A DNA stretch of 64,000 bases from Bryobacteraceae bacterium (GTDB lineage: Bacteria; Acidobacteriota; Terriglobia; Bryobacterales; Bryobacteraceae). The DNA lies in the NCBI GenBank assembly GCA_029975915.1, contig JARKOC010000177.1, positions 62,001 through 126,000 on the forward strand, given 5' to 3'. Numbering within the stretch: position 1 is the stretch's first letter; the number at the start of each line of letters is the position of its first letter. This document shows positions 15,740-24,432 of the stretch, piece after piece. The notes beneath the pieces are model-generated. The model searched no databases. It worked only from the letters and a program-made list of their open reading frames with translations, and had not been told where the DNA came from. The translations under genes and the position numbers were made by a program.

Positions 15740-16633
15740 GTGCGCTTCTTAGACCAAGTCCGAAAAGCGATCTCGAACCTCTCACCCGACCAGATCCGCC
15801 AGTCGGCGGCCAGGCCGCTGCGCATCCTGGTCCAGGCCGGCAGCAGCGCTTCTTACGCCGCCATTGAGGATTTTCTTACTCCAGCCAAAGTCTCCACCGG
15901 CAAGCGTATGGAGACGGTAAACATTCTCGTACGGGCAAGCGATGCGGCGGCTGAGGGGCGTTTCCACCTCGTCTTCTTCGAGCGCGGAACGCCGGTGCCC
16001 GCTGGTTGGGGTTTGAACGAGGATGCCTTCTCTTTTGACACGGCCCGGCTCCACCGTTTGGTTGACGACGTCCTGGACCACAAGGAAGCATACTCGCTCG
16101 CCTTGGCCCGGATATTTCCGCCCTTCCGGACCGCCGTCGTCCGCCGCACCATCCATACGATTTCGAAGGAGAACGCTCTGTTCAGCATCATGACGGCTCT
16201 GCCGAATGTAGTGCCGTCGCTCGGCGAATTGCCTTGGGCGGTCGGCGAATTCGCTTCCGACACTGCCGTCCTCACCGCCAATCAGATCCGAATGGCCTTC
16301 CTGCTGGCCGGCGCCAGCGACCGCGAGGTGGGCTACCGTGAACAGCGCTCCGAGATCGGATCAATCATCGCCGGCGCTTGGGGCTGGCGGGCCGCGGCGC
16401 GGCAGTTGACTGGGAAGATTCCGTTCGGGGGAGGACTCATTCCCAAGGCTGCGATCGCCTATGCCGGGACCTATGTCGTCGGGTTATCGCTCGAACGGAT
16501 CTATCGCATTGGTTACGGTTTAACCAAGGACGAACGCCGTGACGCCTACGAAGATGCCCTGGCCCGCGGCAAGGAAGTCGCCGCCGGGCTGCTGGCACGT
16601 GTGCGGGGATCCGGCCAGGTTCAGTCGTCTTAG
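15740..16633 (+). CDS. DUF697-like hypothetical protein
   Basis: This 297-residue protein has a GTG start at 15740. The N-terminal part (1-130) is soluble. Residues about 150-260 contain helical hairpins with LPNVVPSLGELPWAVGEFAS and ANQIRMAFLLAGA, then IPFGGGLIPKAAIAYAGTYV, resembling the DUF697 membrane-associated region found fused to GTPases. No GTPase domain is present here. It follows the nuclease-like gene closely. A role in membrane trafficking or stress is only a guess. Confidence 0.65.
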   Translation: MRFLDQVRKAISNLSPDQIRQSAARPLRILVQAGSSASYAAIEDFLTPAKVSTGKRMETVNILVRASDAAAEGRFHLVFFERGTPVPAGWGLNEDAFSFDTARLHRLVDDVLDHKEAYSLALARIFPPFRTAVVRRTIHTISKENALFSIMTALPNVVPSLGELPWAVGEFASDTAVLTANQIRMAFLLAGASDREVGYREQRSEIGSIIAGAWGWRAAARQLTGKIPFGGGLIPKAAIAYAGTYVVGLSLERIYRIGYGLTKDERRDAYEDALARGKEVAAGLLARVRGSGQVQSS

Positions 16634-16671
16634 CTTTTCGTTTCTATCTCAGTCCGCCAGGAGTCATCTCG

Positions 16672-17412
16672 ATGAGCAAGGAACAGGTCGCATTGGTCAC
16701 CGGCGCAAGCCGCGGAATCGGGCGCGGTATCGCCCTTGATCTCGCCAGAACCCACACTGTTGTGGCCACCTACCGCGGCCGGCGCGATGCCGCCGAATCG
16801 CTCCAGGCCGAATGCGGCGCCGATATCGTCCAGAGCGATATCTCCAGCCCAGCCGACCGGCAAGCCCTCATCGGACATGTGCGCCGGAAGTACGGCCGCC
16901 TGGACCTGCTCGTGAACAACGCCGGCATCGCCCCGCGCGAACGCAAGGACATCCTCGAAGCAACCGAGGACATCTACGACGAGGTCTTGAACACGAACCT
17001 AAAGGGTCCATATTTCCTGACCCAACTGGCTGCCCGCCTCATGGTCGAGCAAGGCAGTGGACGCATCGTTTACGTCACCTCGATTTCCACCTATACAGCT
17101 TCCACCATGCGAGGCGAATACTGTATCTCAAAGGCGGGATTGGCCATGGCGGTTTCGCTATGGGCGGCCCGGCTTGCACCCCACGGCATCGGCGTTTTCG
17201 AGGTCCGCCCTGGGATCATCCGCACCGACATGATTGAGAAAGTGCGCGATGTCTATGAAGAAAAGGCGAAAGGCGGACTCCTTCCCCAAGGCCGCCTTGG
17301 AGACCCTGCTGACGTTGCACGCGCTGTCCGGGCCATTGCAGACGGCCTGATTGACTACGGCACAGGAACCGTGATCAACGCAGACGGCGGTTTTCACTTG
17401 CGGACTCTCTAA
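16672..17412 (+). CDS. SDR-family oxidoreductase (3-ketoacyl-ACP reductase type)
   Basis: This 246-residue NAD(P)-dependent reductase has the Rossmann motif TGASRGIGRG (residues 10-19), LVNNAGIAPR near 83, catalytic Ser in TSIST, and the YxxxK pair in YCISKAG. The C-terminal GTVINADGGFHL is standard. It is likely to reduce a ketone or oxidise an alcohol; the FabG label is common for such proteins but the substrate is unknown. It stands alone between hypothetical and peptidase genes. Confidence 0.85.
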   Translation: MSKEQVALVTGASRGIGRGIALDLARTHTVVATYRGRRDAAESLQAECGADIVQSDISSPADRQALIGHVRRKYGRLDLLVNNAGIAPRERKDILEATEDIYDEVLNTNLKGPYFLTQLAARLMVEQGSGRIVYVTSISTYTASTMRGEYCISKAGLAMAVSLWAARLAPHGIGVFEVRPGIIRTDMIEKVRDVYEEKAKGGLLPQGRLGDPADVARAVRAIADGLIDYGTGTVINADGGFHLRTL

Positions 17413-17458
17413 CCGATTCCTTGCGGTTGGGCACGCTTGTACAATAGGGCCTATCCCC

Positions 17459-18748
17459 ATGAGATTCATCCTGTATCTGGCCATCGTCTCAGCCGCAGCT
17501 TCCGCTCAGCCGGTCTCCCGGCCGCTGCATCCGCTCATCCAGCAGGCTCTCAGCGAAATCTCGGAGCAGCGGATCTCGGCCACCATCCACAAGCTGAGTT
17601 CGTTTGGTTCAAGAAACGCAAACGGGGTTGTGGCTGGCGATAATGCGGGCGTCGCTGCCGCAAGCCGTTGGATCTACAACGAATTCCAGCGATACGGAGG
17701 CAATCTCGAAGCGAGCTATATGCCGGTCCCGGTCTCCAAAGGTGGCCGATTCGTTCGTGACACTGAGATCGTTAACGTCGTCGCTGTCCTGCCCGGGACC
17801 ACCCAACCCGACGTCCACATTCTGGTCGGCGCACACTACGACTCGCTTCACATCAAGACCAGCCCGGCCGGCGGATGGGACATGGAGGCGACCGCCGCGG
17901 CCCCCGACGCGCCCGGCGCAGCCGACAATGCCAGCGGGGTGGCCTGTGTAATGGAACTAGCACGTGTCCTGGCTCATCGCCCGCTTGAGAAGACCGTTGT
18001 CTTTGTCGCCTTCTCCGGTGAGGAGCAGGGCTTGGTCGGCGCTGGCGCTTATGCCAAACGGGCCGCTGAGTCCAAGCAGAAACTGGAAGCGGTTCTAAAT
18101 GTCGACACCATCGGCACCGACGTCACGGGCAATGGGATCGCTGCCGGACCACGCGTCAACGTCTATTCAGGTGATCCAATGGACTCGCCTTCCCGCTCCC
18201 TCGCCCGTCTCGTCCATGACGTCGCCTCCCGCTACCAGCCCGGCTTTTCCGCCCAGCCTGTCTTCCGCTCTGACCGCTTCGGGCGCGGCGGGGATCATAC
18301 CCCCTTCCATCAGGCTGGCTTCGCCGCCGTCCGATTCACAACGCCCACCGAACAACTTGAGAACCAGCACAACGCCCTCGATACGCCCGATCGTGTATCC
18401 ATGCCGTACACAACCAATGTGACAAGGGTGGTGGGAGCGGCGCTGATGCATCTCGCGCTCGCTCCCAAACCACCGTTCGTTGGACCAATCGCCAGGGGCG
18501 TGTCACGCTATGACGCCGAACTGCGCTGGAAACAGGACGCCCCAGAGGCTGATCTCGCCGGTTACTCCATCGTTCTGCGTCCGACGACGGCACCCTTCTG
18601 GGAGCGCGAAATTTTCGTCGGCAACTCGTTGCAGACAAATCTCAAAAACATTCTGATCGACGAGACTGTCCTCGGCGTGCGCGCAATTGACAAGGACGGC
18701 CTGGAGAGTCTGACCTCGGTTTGGGCGATTCGTGAACGTCCCCGCTAA
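17459..18748 (+). CDS. Secreted M28-family zinc aminopeptidase
   Basis: This 429-residue protein starts with a signal peptide (MRFILYLAIVSAAASAQ). The peptidase domain shows LVGAHYDSLH with the first zinc His/Asp, AADNASGVACVMELARVL with the bridging Asp, AFSGEEQGLVGA with the catalytic Glu pair, NVDTIG, and a late His in GGDHTPFHQAG. These complete a co-catalytic two-zinc site. A C-terminal segment of about 90 residues looks like a fibronectin-III-type domain. It likely trims peptides outside the cytoplasm. Confidence 0.88.
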   Translation: MRFILYLAIVSAAASAQPVSRPLHPLIQQALSEISEQRISATIHKLSSFGSRNANGVVAGDNAGVAAASRWIYNEFQRYGGNLEASYMPVPVSKGGRFVRDTEIVNVVAVLPGTTQPDVHILVGAHYDSLHIKTSPAGGWDMEATAAAPDAPGAADNASGVACVMELARVLAHRPLEKTVVFVAFSGEEQGLVGAGAYAKRAAESKQKLEAVLNVDTIGTDVTGNGIAAGPRVNVYSGDPMDSPSRSLARLVHDVASRYQPGFSAQPVFRSDRFGRGGDHTPFHQAGFAAVRFTTPTEQLENQHNALDTPDRVSMPYTTNVTRVVGAALMHLALAPKPPFVGPIARGVSRYDAELRWKQDAPEADLAGYSIVLRPTTAPFWEREIFVGNSLQTNLKNILIDETVLGVRAIDKDGLESLTSVWAIRERPR

Positions 18749-18906
18749 GCTCTGTTGGGCGTTTTTTCGTCCGTTGGGAACTTGTCCTGTGCGTTTGGCG
18801 TCTTCACCCAAGATGACTCGTCCCAGGCCGCGACGTTTTCACGCCGGCGTCTATCGTTTTCTCGACTCGTCCGTCCATATAAGCGGATCCTCGAGGATTG
18901 CGCCGC

Positions 18907-19551
18907 ATGAACTCCAGCTCAGCTTCTTTAGCCCTATCCCAACCCGGAGCGGCCCGTGTCCGCCCCCGAGGCGAGGAAACGATGGATGAGGCCGCTCTCA
19001 TCCGCGCCGCGCAAGCAGGCGACCACGACGCCTTCGAACGCCTTGTCCGGAACTACGACCAGAGCGTCCTGAAACTGGCCATGAACCTGCTCCGGTCACC
19101 CGACGACGCCCACGACGTCTACCAGGAAGCATTCCTTCGGGTTTACCGGAATATCAACTCGTTCCGCTTCGATTGCAGCTTTCATACCTGGCTCTACCGG
19201 ATTGTGACCAACCTCTGCCTGGATCAATTGCGAAAACGCAAGGTCCGCAAGACCGAGCCCTCCACTGTGGAAACCCCAGAAGGCACAGTCGACCGCCTTG
19301 AAACCACACCTGAATACCGGCCGCACTCCGACCCCCAGCGCTCGCTCTTGTCCACCGAAATCAAGCGCAAGATCGAGGACACGCTGACTCAGATGAGCGC
19401 CCGGGAAAGGATGGTCTTCGAAATGCGCCATTATCAGGGAATGCGCCTTCGCGCTATCGGCGACGTCCTCGGCACCAGCGAGGAAGCCGCCAAGAATTGT
19501 CTTTTCCGCGCAACGCAGAAGATGCGCACGGCTCTAGGAGATCTGCTATGA
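18907..19551 (+). CDS. ECF-family RNA polymerase sigma factor
   Basis: This protein of about 214 residues has sigma region 2 (AGDHDAFERLVRNYDQSVLK through DAHDVYQEAFLRVYRNI and FHTWLYRIVTNLCLDQLRKR) and region 4 (MSARERMVFEMRHYQGMRLR, EEAAKNCLFRATQKMR). A second ATG at 18982 has an even better GAGG site and may be the true start, giving a compact 189-residue factor. The stop overlaps the next gene's ATG (ATGA), the usual sigma/anti-sigma coupling. It likely directs an envelope-stress regulon. Confidence 0.88.
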   Translation: MNSSSASLALSQPGAARVRPRGEETMDEAALIRAAQAGDHDAFERLVRNYDQSVLKLAMNLLRSPDDAHDVYQEAFLRVYRNINSFRFDCSFHTWLYRIVTNLCLDQLRKRKVRKTEPSTVETPEGTVDRLETTPEYRPHSDPQRSLLSTEIKRKIEDTLTQMSARERMVFEMRHYQGMRLRAIGDVLGTSEEAAKNCLFRATQKMRTALGDLL

Positions 19552-20468
19552 ACTGCGAAGAAGCCCGTCAATTCATGCTGTTGGCCGGATACGGCGAACT
19601 GAGCTTCGAAGAGGAAGAGGCGCTTGAACTGCATATCGCCTCCTGTCCGGAATGCCAGGCTGCCCGTGCAGAAAATGCGACTCTGGAATCGCTCCTTGCC
19701 CAGGCCGAGCTCGAGCCGCCTGCCGGTTTGCTGGCGCGTTGCCGCCGCGATCTCGCTGTCCGCATTGGAGAAGAGTCGTCGCTGCGGCGCCGTTTCTCCG
19801 TGCGCCAACTGTGGGATCGATGGGTGGTGCATCCGCCGATGTGGCTCCGGCCGGTTGGAGCCATGGCCATGCTCGCCGCCGGCTTTTTCGCTGCCAGGAT
19901 CGTGCCTGAATCGCCTATGATGGCCCGATTCAGCGGCGGCGCAGCTGAACCGGCGTCCATTGCCCGGGTTCGTTTGGTCAACGCTGCCGGACCCGGCCAG
20001 GTACGCGTCCAGTACGAGGAAATCCGCCAGCGCGAGCTCACCGGCTCGCTCCAGGACGAGCAAATCCGCGCAATGTTGATCTCCGCCGCCGCGGATCCTT
20101 CCGACCCCGGGCTTCGTGTCGACACAATGGACCTGCTGAAAAACCACTGTGAGCGTGACGAGGTTCGCCAAGTTCTAATTCAGGCCTTGCGCAACGATCC
20201 CAACTCCGGCGTCCGTCTCAAAGCGCTCGACGGACTCAAAGCTTACGCCCGTGAACCCGAAACTCGCCAGGCGCTTGCCGAGGTGGTTCAGCGCGACGAC
20301 AACCCCGGCGTACGCGTCCAAGCGATCGATCTTCTCCTCCAGAATCGCGGTGAGCCCGAGGTGGTCGGACTCCTCCAGGAACTGATGCGGCGCGAGGAGA
20401 ACAACTACATCCGGTCGCGTAGCCAGAAGGCCCTACGCGAGATGAAGGCATCCGTTGACACTTTCTAG
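19548..20468 (+). CDS. Zinc-finger anti-sigma factor with HEAT-repeat C-terminus
   Basis: The 306-residue protein begins MNCEEARQF and has the anti-sigma zinc motif LELHIASCPECQ (H-x3-C-x2-C) near residue 25-36. One membrane helix follows (about 102-120, GAMAMLAAGFFAARIV). The region beyond about 150 has three or four HEAT-like helical repeats (for example DPSDPGLRVDTMDLLKNH, NDPNSGVRLKALDGLK, DDNPGVRVQAIDLLL). It should hold the upstream sigma factor at the membrane, with the repeats as sensor or docking surface. The start overlaps the sigma stop by four bases. Confidence 0.85.
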   Translation: MNCEEARQFMLLAGYGELSFEEEEALELHIASCPECQAARAENATLESLLAQAELEPPAGLLARCRRDLAVRIGEESSLRRRFSVRQLWDRWVVHPPMWLRPVGAMAMLAAGFFAARIVPESPMMARFSGGAAEPASIARVRLVNAAGPGQVRVQYEEIRQRELTGSLQDEQIRAMLISAAADPSDPGLRVDTMDLLKNHCERDEVRQVLIQALRNDPNSGVRLKALDGLKAYAREPETRQALAEVVQRDDNPGVRVQAIDLLLQNRGEPEVVGLLQELMRREENNYIRSRSQKALREMKASVDTF

Positions 20469-21576
20469 CCCTGCTTTCAGACCGGCTCTCGTCGCGCAAC
20501 TCTGCATTACTTTGGTCACCGCCACGACGGCGGCCGCACAGCCGCCGTCCCATGGCACAATCCCATTACACGGTTCGGCTCACGTAAAGATCGCCGCATT
20601 CGGCAGGGTTCAAGTCCAGGCCGGAGGACCGGAGGATTTGATCGAGTATCGTTGGATCGGAACGCCCGCCACGCTGGCCCACAAATCCTCCGGATCGTGG
20701 CGCATCCTTTCCGTGGCCCGCACGGCAGCCGCGCCCATGCCGGGCGAATTACGCCTTACCTTGCCCGCGTCGCTTTCCCATGTCTATGTGGGTTCGGACC
20801 AGGGCGCCATCGTTGTTCGCGGACTTCATGGAATGATCGAGGCAGTCACTCTGGCGGGCAACATTGAGGTGCGCGATGTCCGCGGAACCGTGACCGCCCG
20901 CACCGGCGGCGGCGAAATGACCTTCTCCGGCATCGGCGGACCACTCCGGTCGTTTTCCAGCGGCGGCTCCATCCGCGTCGAGTCCGCATCGGCTGAAGCG
21001 AGTCTTCGGAGCGCTGGTGGCGACATCTTCGTGGATCGGGTTCGAGGACCTCTGCGCGCATCCACTTCGGGTAACATTCAGGTGCGCGAGGCGGAGTCCA
21101 CGGTCTCAGTCCACACATCCGGTGGTCTCATCGAAATTGATCGGGCCCGTGGGGCCGTTACCGCCGAGAATGGCGGCGGGTCCATCATCGTCGGCTCGGC
21201 GCCGTCGGTTCACGCCGAATCAGCCGGAGGCGGCATCCGTCTCAGGGCGATTTCGGGGCCGGTTCGCGCCACAACCTCCACCGGTCCTGTCGTGGCCGCC
21301 TTCACGCGCAATGCAACACTTGCAACATCTTTTCTTTCAGCCGGATCGGGTGACCTCACGGTCTATCTTCCGTCTAACATATCAGTGACGGTCAAAGCCA
21401 TTAACGAGTCTACCGGCTGGCGGGGCGGCATCAAATCGGAGTACCCCGGTCTGAGTTCGAAGCGGCCCGCATCCGGCTTCGGCGCCGCCTACGCCGAACA
21501 GAGCCTCAACGGCGGAAATTCGCTGCTGATGCTCTCGGTTTCAAGCGGCTCGATTTTTGTCAAACGCGCCCGTTGA
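20455..21576 (+). CDS. Secreted DUF4097-type beta-solenoid protein
   Basis: This 373-residue protein has a TTG start inside the end of the anti-sigma gene (14-base overlap). A signal peptide covers about 1-28. The rest is built of short repeated Gly-rich strands of the form ..IEVRDVRGTVTARTGGGEM.. spaced about 20 residues apart, typical of the DUF4097 putative-adhesin fold. Such proteins often accompany sigma/anti-sigma pairs. Function at the envelope is unknown; adhesion or sensing are options. Confidence 0.8.
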   Translation: MTLSSPAFRPALVAQLCITLVTATTAAAQPPSHGTIPLHGSAHVKIAAFGRVQVQAGGPEDLIEYRWIGTPATLAHKSSGSWRILSVARTAAAPMPGELRLTLPASLSHVYVGSDQGAIVVRGLHGMIEAVTLAGNIEVRDVRGTVTARTGGGEMTFSGIGGPLRSFSSGGSIRVESASAEASLRSAGGDIFVDRVRGPLRASTSGNIQVREAESTVSVHTSGGLIEIDRARGAVTAENGGGSIIVGSAPSVHAESAGGGIRLRAISGPVRATTSTGPVVAAFTRNATLATSFLSAGSGDLTVYLPSNISVTVKAINESTGWRGGIKSEYPGLSSKRPASGFGAAYAEQSLNGGNSLLMLSVSSGSIFVKRAR

Positions 21577-21612
21577 CACGCCACGAGTTTGTTTGCCCTG
21601 TGAGGTTCGCTT

Positions 21613-22482
21613 ATGTCTATTCAAAGCTTCATCGCAATTTCGGTCCTCGGCATCCTGCCTGTCCTGGCGCAGGATCCCCCCGCTCCGCCCGCTCCACCGG
21701 CGCCGCCGCAGGTCATCACGTTGAAGTCCTCTGGCAGCTTTCTTGGAGTGGGTGTCCGCGAGATCGATTCCGAGCGCGCCAAGACCCTGAAACTGCCCGG
21801 CGAGTACGGTGTCGAGATCACAAAGGTCGATCAAGCCAGCCCCGCCGAAAAGGCCGGTCTGAAAGTCGGCGATGTGGTCCAGTCCTACAACGGCCAGCGT
21901 GTCGAGGGAACCGAGCAGTTCGTCCGCATGGTCCGGGAGACGCCTGCCGGCCGGACCGCTCAACTCGGAGTTGTCCGCAACGGTGCCCATCAGACAATCG
22001 CCGCGACAATTGCCGCCCGTAAAGCCCCAAACGTCTTCGTCACTGAGGGCAAGCCCTGGCCTGTTCCGAATATGGGACGCGACTTCGAGTTCGTCATGCC
22101 CGACGTACCCAAGGCGACCATGTCCTGGCGCAGTTCGATGCTCGGCGTCGAGGGCGAGTCGATTGGCGAGTCCCAGCTCGCGTCTTTCTTCGGCGTCAAG
22201 GAAGGCGTACTCGTCCGCAGCGTGATCAAGGATACCGCCGCCGAGAAGGCCGGGATCAAGGCCGGCGATGTCATCGTCAAGATCGACAACGAGAAGATCG
22301 ACGCGCCGCGCGACATCACGTCCGCTATTCGCGCCGCCCGCAAGGACGGTAAGAAGACCATCGCCGTCTCTCTCTATCGTGACCGCAAGGAGATGCCGCT
22401 CACCGTTACTCTCGATGACGAATCCTCCTCCACCGTCCGCCCGCGGGGTTCCCGCGTAACTGTCCGCAAGAACGAATTCTGA
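21613..22482 (+). CDS. Secreted protein with two PDZ domains
   Basis: This 289-residue protein has a signal peptide (1-20), then a Pro-rich linker of PPAPPAPPAP type. PDZ 1 covers about 35-125 (FLGVGVREIDSERAKTLKLP, SPAEKAGLKVGDVVQSYNG) and PDZ 2 about 170-275 (VLVRSVIKDTAAEKAGIKAG, DVIVKIDNEKID). No protease domain is present, so it is not DegP itself; it may bind C-termini of misfolded envelope proteins or regulate a protease. It ends the sigma-factor cluster with a strong terminator. Confidence 0.87.
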   Translation: MSIQSFIAISVLGILPVLAQDPPAPPAPPAPPQVITLKSSGSFLGVGVREIDSERAKTLKLPGEYGVEITKVDQASPAEKAGLKVGDVVQSYNGQRVEGTEQFVRMVRETPAGRTAQLGVVRNGAHQTIAATIAARKAPNVFVTEGKPWPVPNMGRDFEFVMPDVPKATMSWRSSMLGVEGESIGESQLASFFGVKEGVLVRSVIKDTAAEKAGIKAGDVIVKIDNEKIDAPRDITSAIRAARKDGKKTIAVSLYRDRKEMPLTVTLDDESSSTVRPRGSRVTVRKNEF

Positions 22483-22503
22483 TCTCCAACCTTCCCAGTT
22501 CAC

Positions 22504-22546
22504 GGACCCGGATGAGTCGTTGACACGCTCGTCCGGGTCCCTTTTT
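22504..22546 (+). terminator. Rho-independent terminator after the PDZ gene
   Basis: GGACCCGGATGAG (504-516 of the 22 kb block) pairs with CTCGTCCGGGTCC (528-540) over 13 pairs with one G-U. A run of five T follows after one C. Confidence 0.9.
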
Positions 22547-22766
22547 CTTCGCTGCGATTTGCTGTCTCGCTTTCCTCCGGTTCGACTGGAATAGTCGCCG
22601 GACCGCTCCGTATGTCCGCGCAACTGCTGGCACTCAACTGCGTCAACCGCGCCGCCATCCAGAACTTCAACTCCACGCTCCGCCAGTAGGCCTGCTCTTA
22701 CCGTGGCGCCTCCATCGAAAGCCGTAATGAAGGTTGCCGTGTCCTCGCCCAATCCACGACACTGAA

Positions 22767-23438
22767 ATGGTGGAAGGCCACTGCACTTGCGGCGCTAAGC
22801 TCCCCGACGATGCCCGTTTCTGCCACCGTTGTGGCCGCCCTGTGCGCGAGGACGATCCCCTCTTGCTCCCTCCAGAGCCGGAAGAAGAAGTCCCTGTTGA
22901 ACAAGCAGAGGCTGTTTCAAGCCCTCCGCCGGAGTCCATCCCAGCTGCCACTCAAACCGCCGAGGTCAGTTTTGGTTCACCGCTGGCTGTCCGGGCCGGG
23001 TTCCTGGCGGCGTCGGTTGTTCAACTCGTTGTTATGCTTCTGGCGGTGGTTCAAGCGGTTGTGTTGCTGCCATTCGTCCTCGCGGCCGGCGGTGCTTACG
23101 CGGTAGTCCTTTTCTGCCGCCGCAGCGGCCGTGTCCTATCGGTCACGGAAGGGGCGCGCATGGGGTGGATTGCCGGCGTCTTTAGCTTCGTTATCAGTAC
23201 GGTGCTCTCCACCGCCGGCCTGGTTGTCTCAGGCAGGGGCTTCGCCAGCCTGCTCGAAGAGAGCATGAAAACCGCGCGTCTTGATTCAGACGCAACCGCC
23301 AAGGCGATCGACCTCATCCGCGATCCTCAGGTCCTCATCGTCTTTATTGTCCTCATGCTCGTGGTCAACTTCCTGCTCGTCGCCGTCGTCAGTTCGCTTG
23401 GCGGCGCACTCGGCGCGCGTCTCACGCGCCGCGGCTGA
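22767..23438 (+). CDS. Zinc-ribbon membrane protein
   Basis: This protein of about 223 residues starts with a double-Cys zinc ribbon (HCTCGAKLPDDARFCHRCG), then an acidic Pro/Glu linker, then hydrophobic helices: about 80-125, 138-165 and 190-215. The ribbon faces the cytoplasm in similar proteins. The start is uncertain: ATG 22767 precedes the ribbon directly, TTG 22734 is the only earlier option, and neither has a good ribosome site. Function unknown. Confidence 0.65.
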   Translation: MVEGHCTCGAKLPDDARFCHRCGRPVREDDPLLLPPEPEEEVPVEQAEAVSSPPPESIPAATQTAEVSFGSPLAVRAGFLAASVVQLVVMLLAVVQAVVLLPFVLAAGGAYAVVLFCRRSGRVLSVTEGARMGWIAGVFSFVISTVLSTAGLVVSGRGFASLLEESMKTARLDSDATAKAIDLIRDPQVLIVFIVLMLVVNFLLVAVVSSLGGALGARLTRRG

Positions 23439-23489
23439 CATCTTCCCGAGACTCGCCATCCTGGCCCTTTGCGCTAGACTGAGCGTGAA

Positions 23490-24362
23490 ATGCCCATTCT
23501 CACGCTACCTACCAATCGATCTGGCCTGTCGCGCCGGGGATTCCTCGCCATGCCGGCCGCCGCTGTAGCCCTCGGCGCAAGCGAGAAAGAAGCCCGTTGG
23601 GCACTGTTTTCCGACACTCACGTCCCCGCCAATCCGCTCGAAGAGTACCGTGGCTTCAAGCCCGTGGTGAACTTCACCATGGTCGCCCGGCAGCTTGAAC
23701 AGGCCAAGCTCGATGGCGCCCTCGTCTGCGGCGACCTCGCCCGCCTCCAGGGCCTCGCCGAGGACTATGAAGCCCTTGCCGAACTCGCCGAGCCCATCAC
23801 ATCCAAGCTCCCGGTCGCCTTCGTGCTCGGCAACCACGACGACCGCGCCAACTTCCTCAAGGCCCTCGGCGCGACCCAGAAGAGCGTTCAGCCCATCAAG
23901 AACCGCCACGTCCTCGCCATCGACGCCGGCCCAGTCGAGGTCATCACCCTCGATTCGAACATCCAGGCCAACTTCACCCCCGGCCTGCTCGGCAAGGCCC
24001 AGCGCGACTGGCTTAAGGAGCGCCTCGCCGCCCAGCGTAAACCCACCGTTCTCGCCGTCCACCACACACTCGACGACGGCGACGGATCTTTGCTCGACGC
24101 CCCGCGCCTTTTCGATCTCGTGAAATCCGCACGCGCCGTCAAGGCCATCCTCTACGGCCACTCGCACGTCTACAAGTTCGAGGTCCAGGACGGCGTTCAT
24201 TTGGTGAACATCCCGGCCACCGGCTACAACTTCCGCGACTCCGAGCCACTCGGATGGTTGGAAACCGTCTTCACTCCAACCGGCGCCAGTTTCACCCTCC
24301 GCGCCATCGGCGGCAACCTCGACAGCAACGGCAAGACCGTCAACCTCAAATGGAGAAATTAG
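23490..24362 (+). CDS. Tat-exported metallophosphoesterase
   Basis: This 290-residue protein has a Tat signal (SRRGFLAMPAAAVALG). The calcineurin-like core shows FSDTHVP (first Asp/His), GDLARL, GNHDDR with the catalytic Asn-His, a late AVHHTL and GHSHVYKF, which together bind two metals. It probably hydrolyses a phosphate mono- or diester in the periplasm; the substrate is unknown. It lies 50 bases after the zinc-ribbon gene. Confidence 0.87.
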   Translation: MPILTLPTNRSGLSRRGFLAMPAAAVALGASEKEARWALFSDTHVPANPLEEYRGFKPVVNFTMVARQLEQAKLDGALVCGDLARLQGLAEDYEALAELAEPITSKLPVAFVLGNHDDRANFLKALGATQKSVQPIKNRHVLAIDAGPVEVITLDSNIQANFTPGLLGKAQRDWLKERLAAQRKPTVLAVHHTLDDGDGSLLDAPRLFDLVKSARAVKAILYGHSHVYKFEVQDGVHLVNIPATGYNFRDSEPLGWLETVFTPTGASFTLRAIGGNLDSNGKTVNLKWRN

Positions 24363-24432
24363 GCCACCGTAGGCCAGACACCAAGTCCGCGCGTGGGCCC
24401 CTGACCCATCTACAACAATTGGAGATTGTCAC

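Noticed and set aside
21541..22752. Minus-strand ORF of 403 codons over the PDZ gene
   Set aside because: Asp/Gly-rich mirror of a real, motif-bearing gene on the plus strand that also has a signal peptide and terminator.
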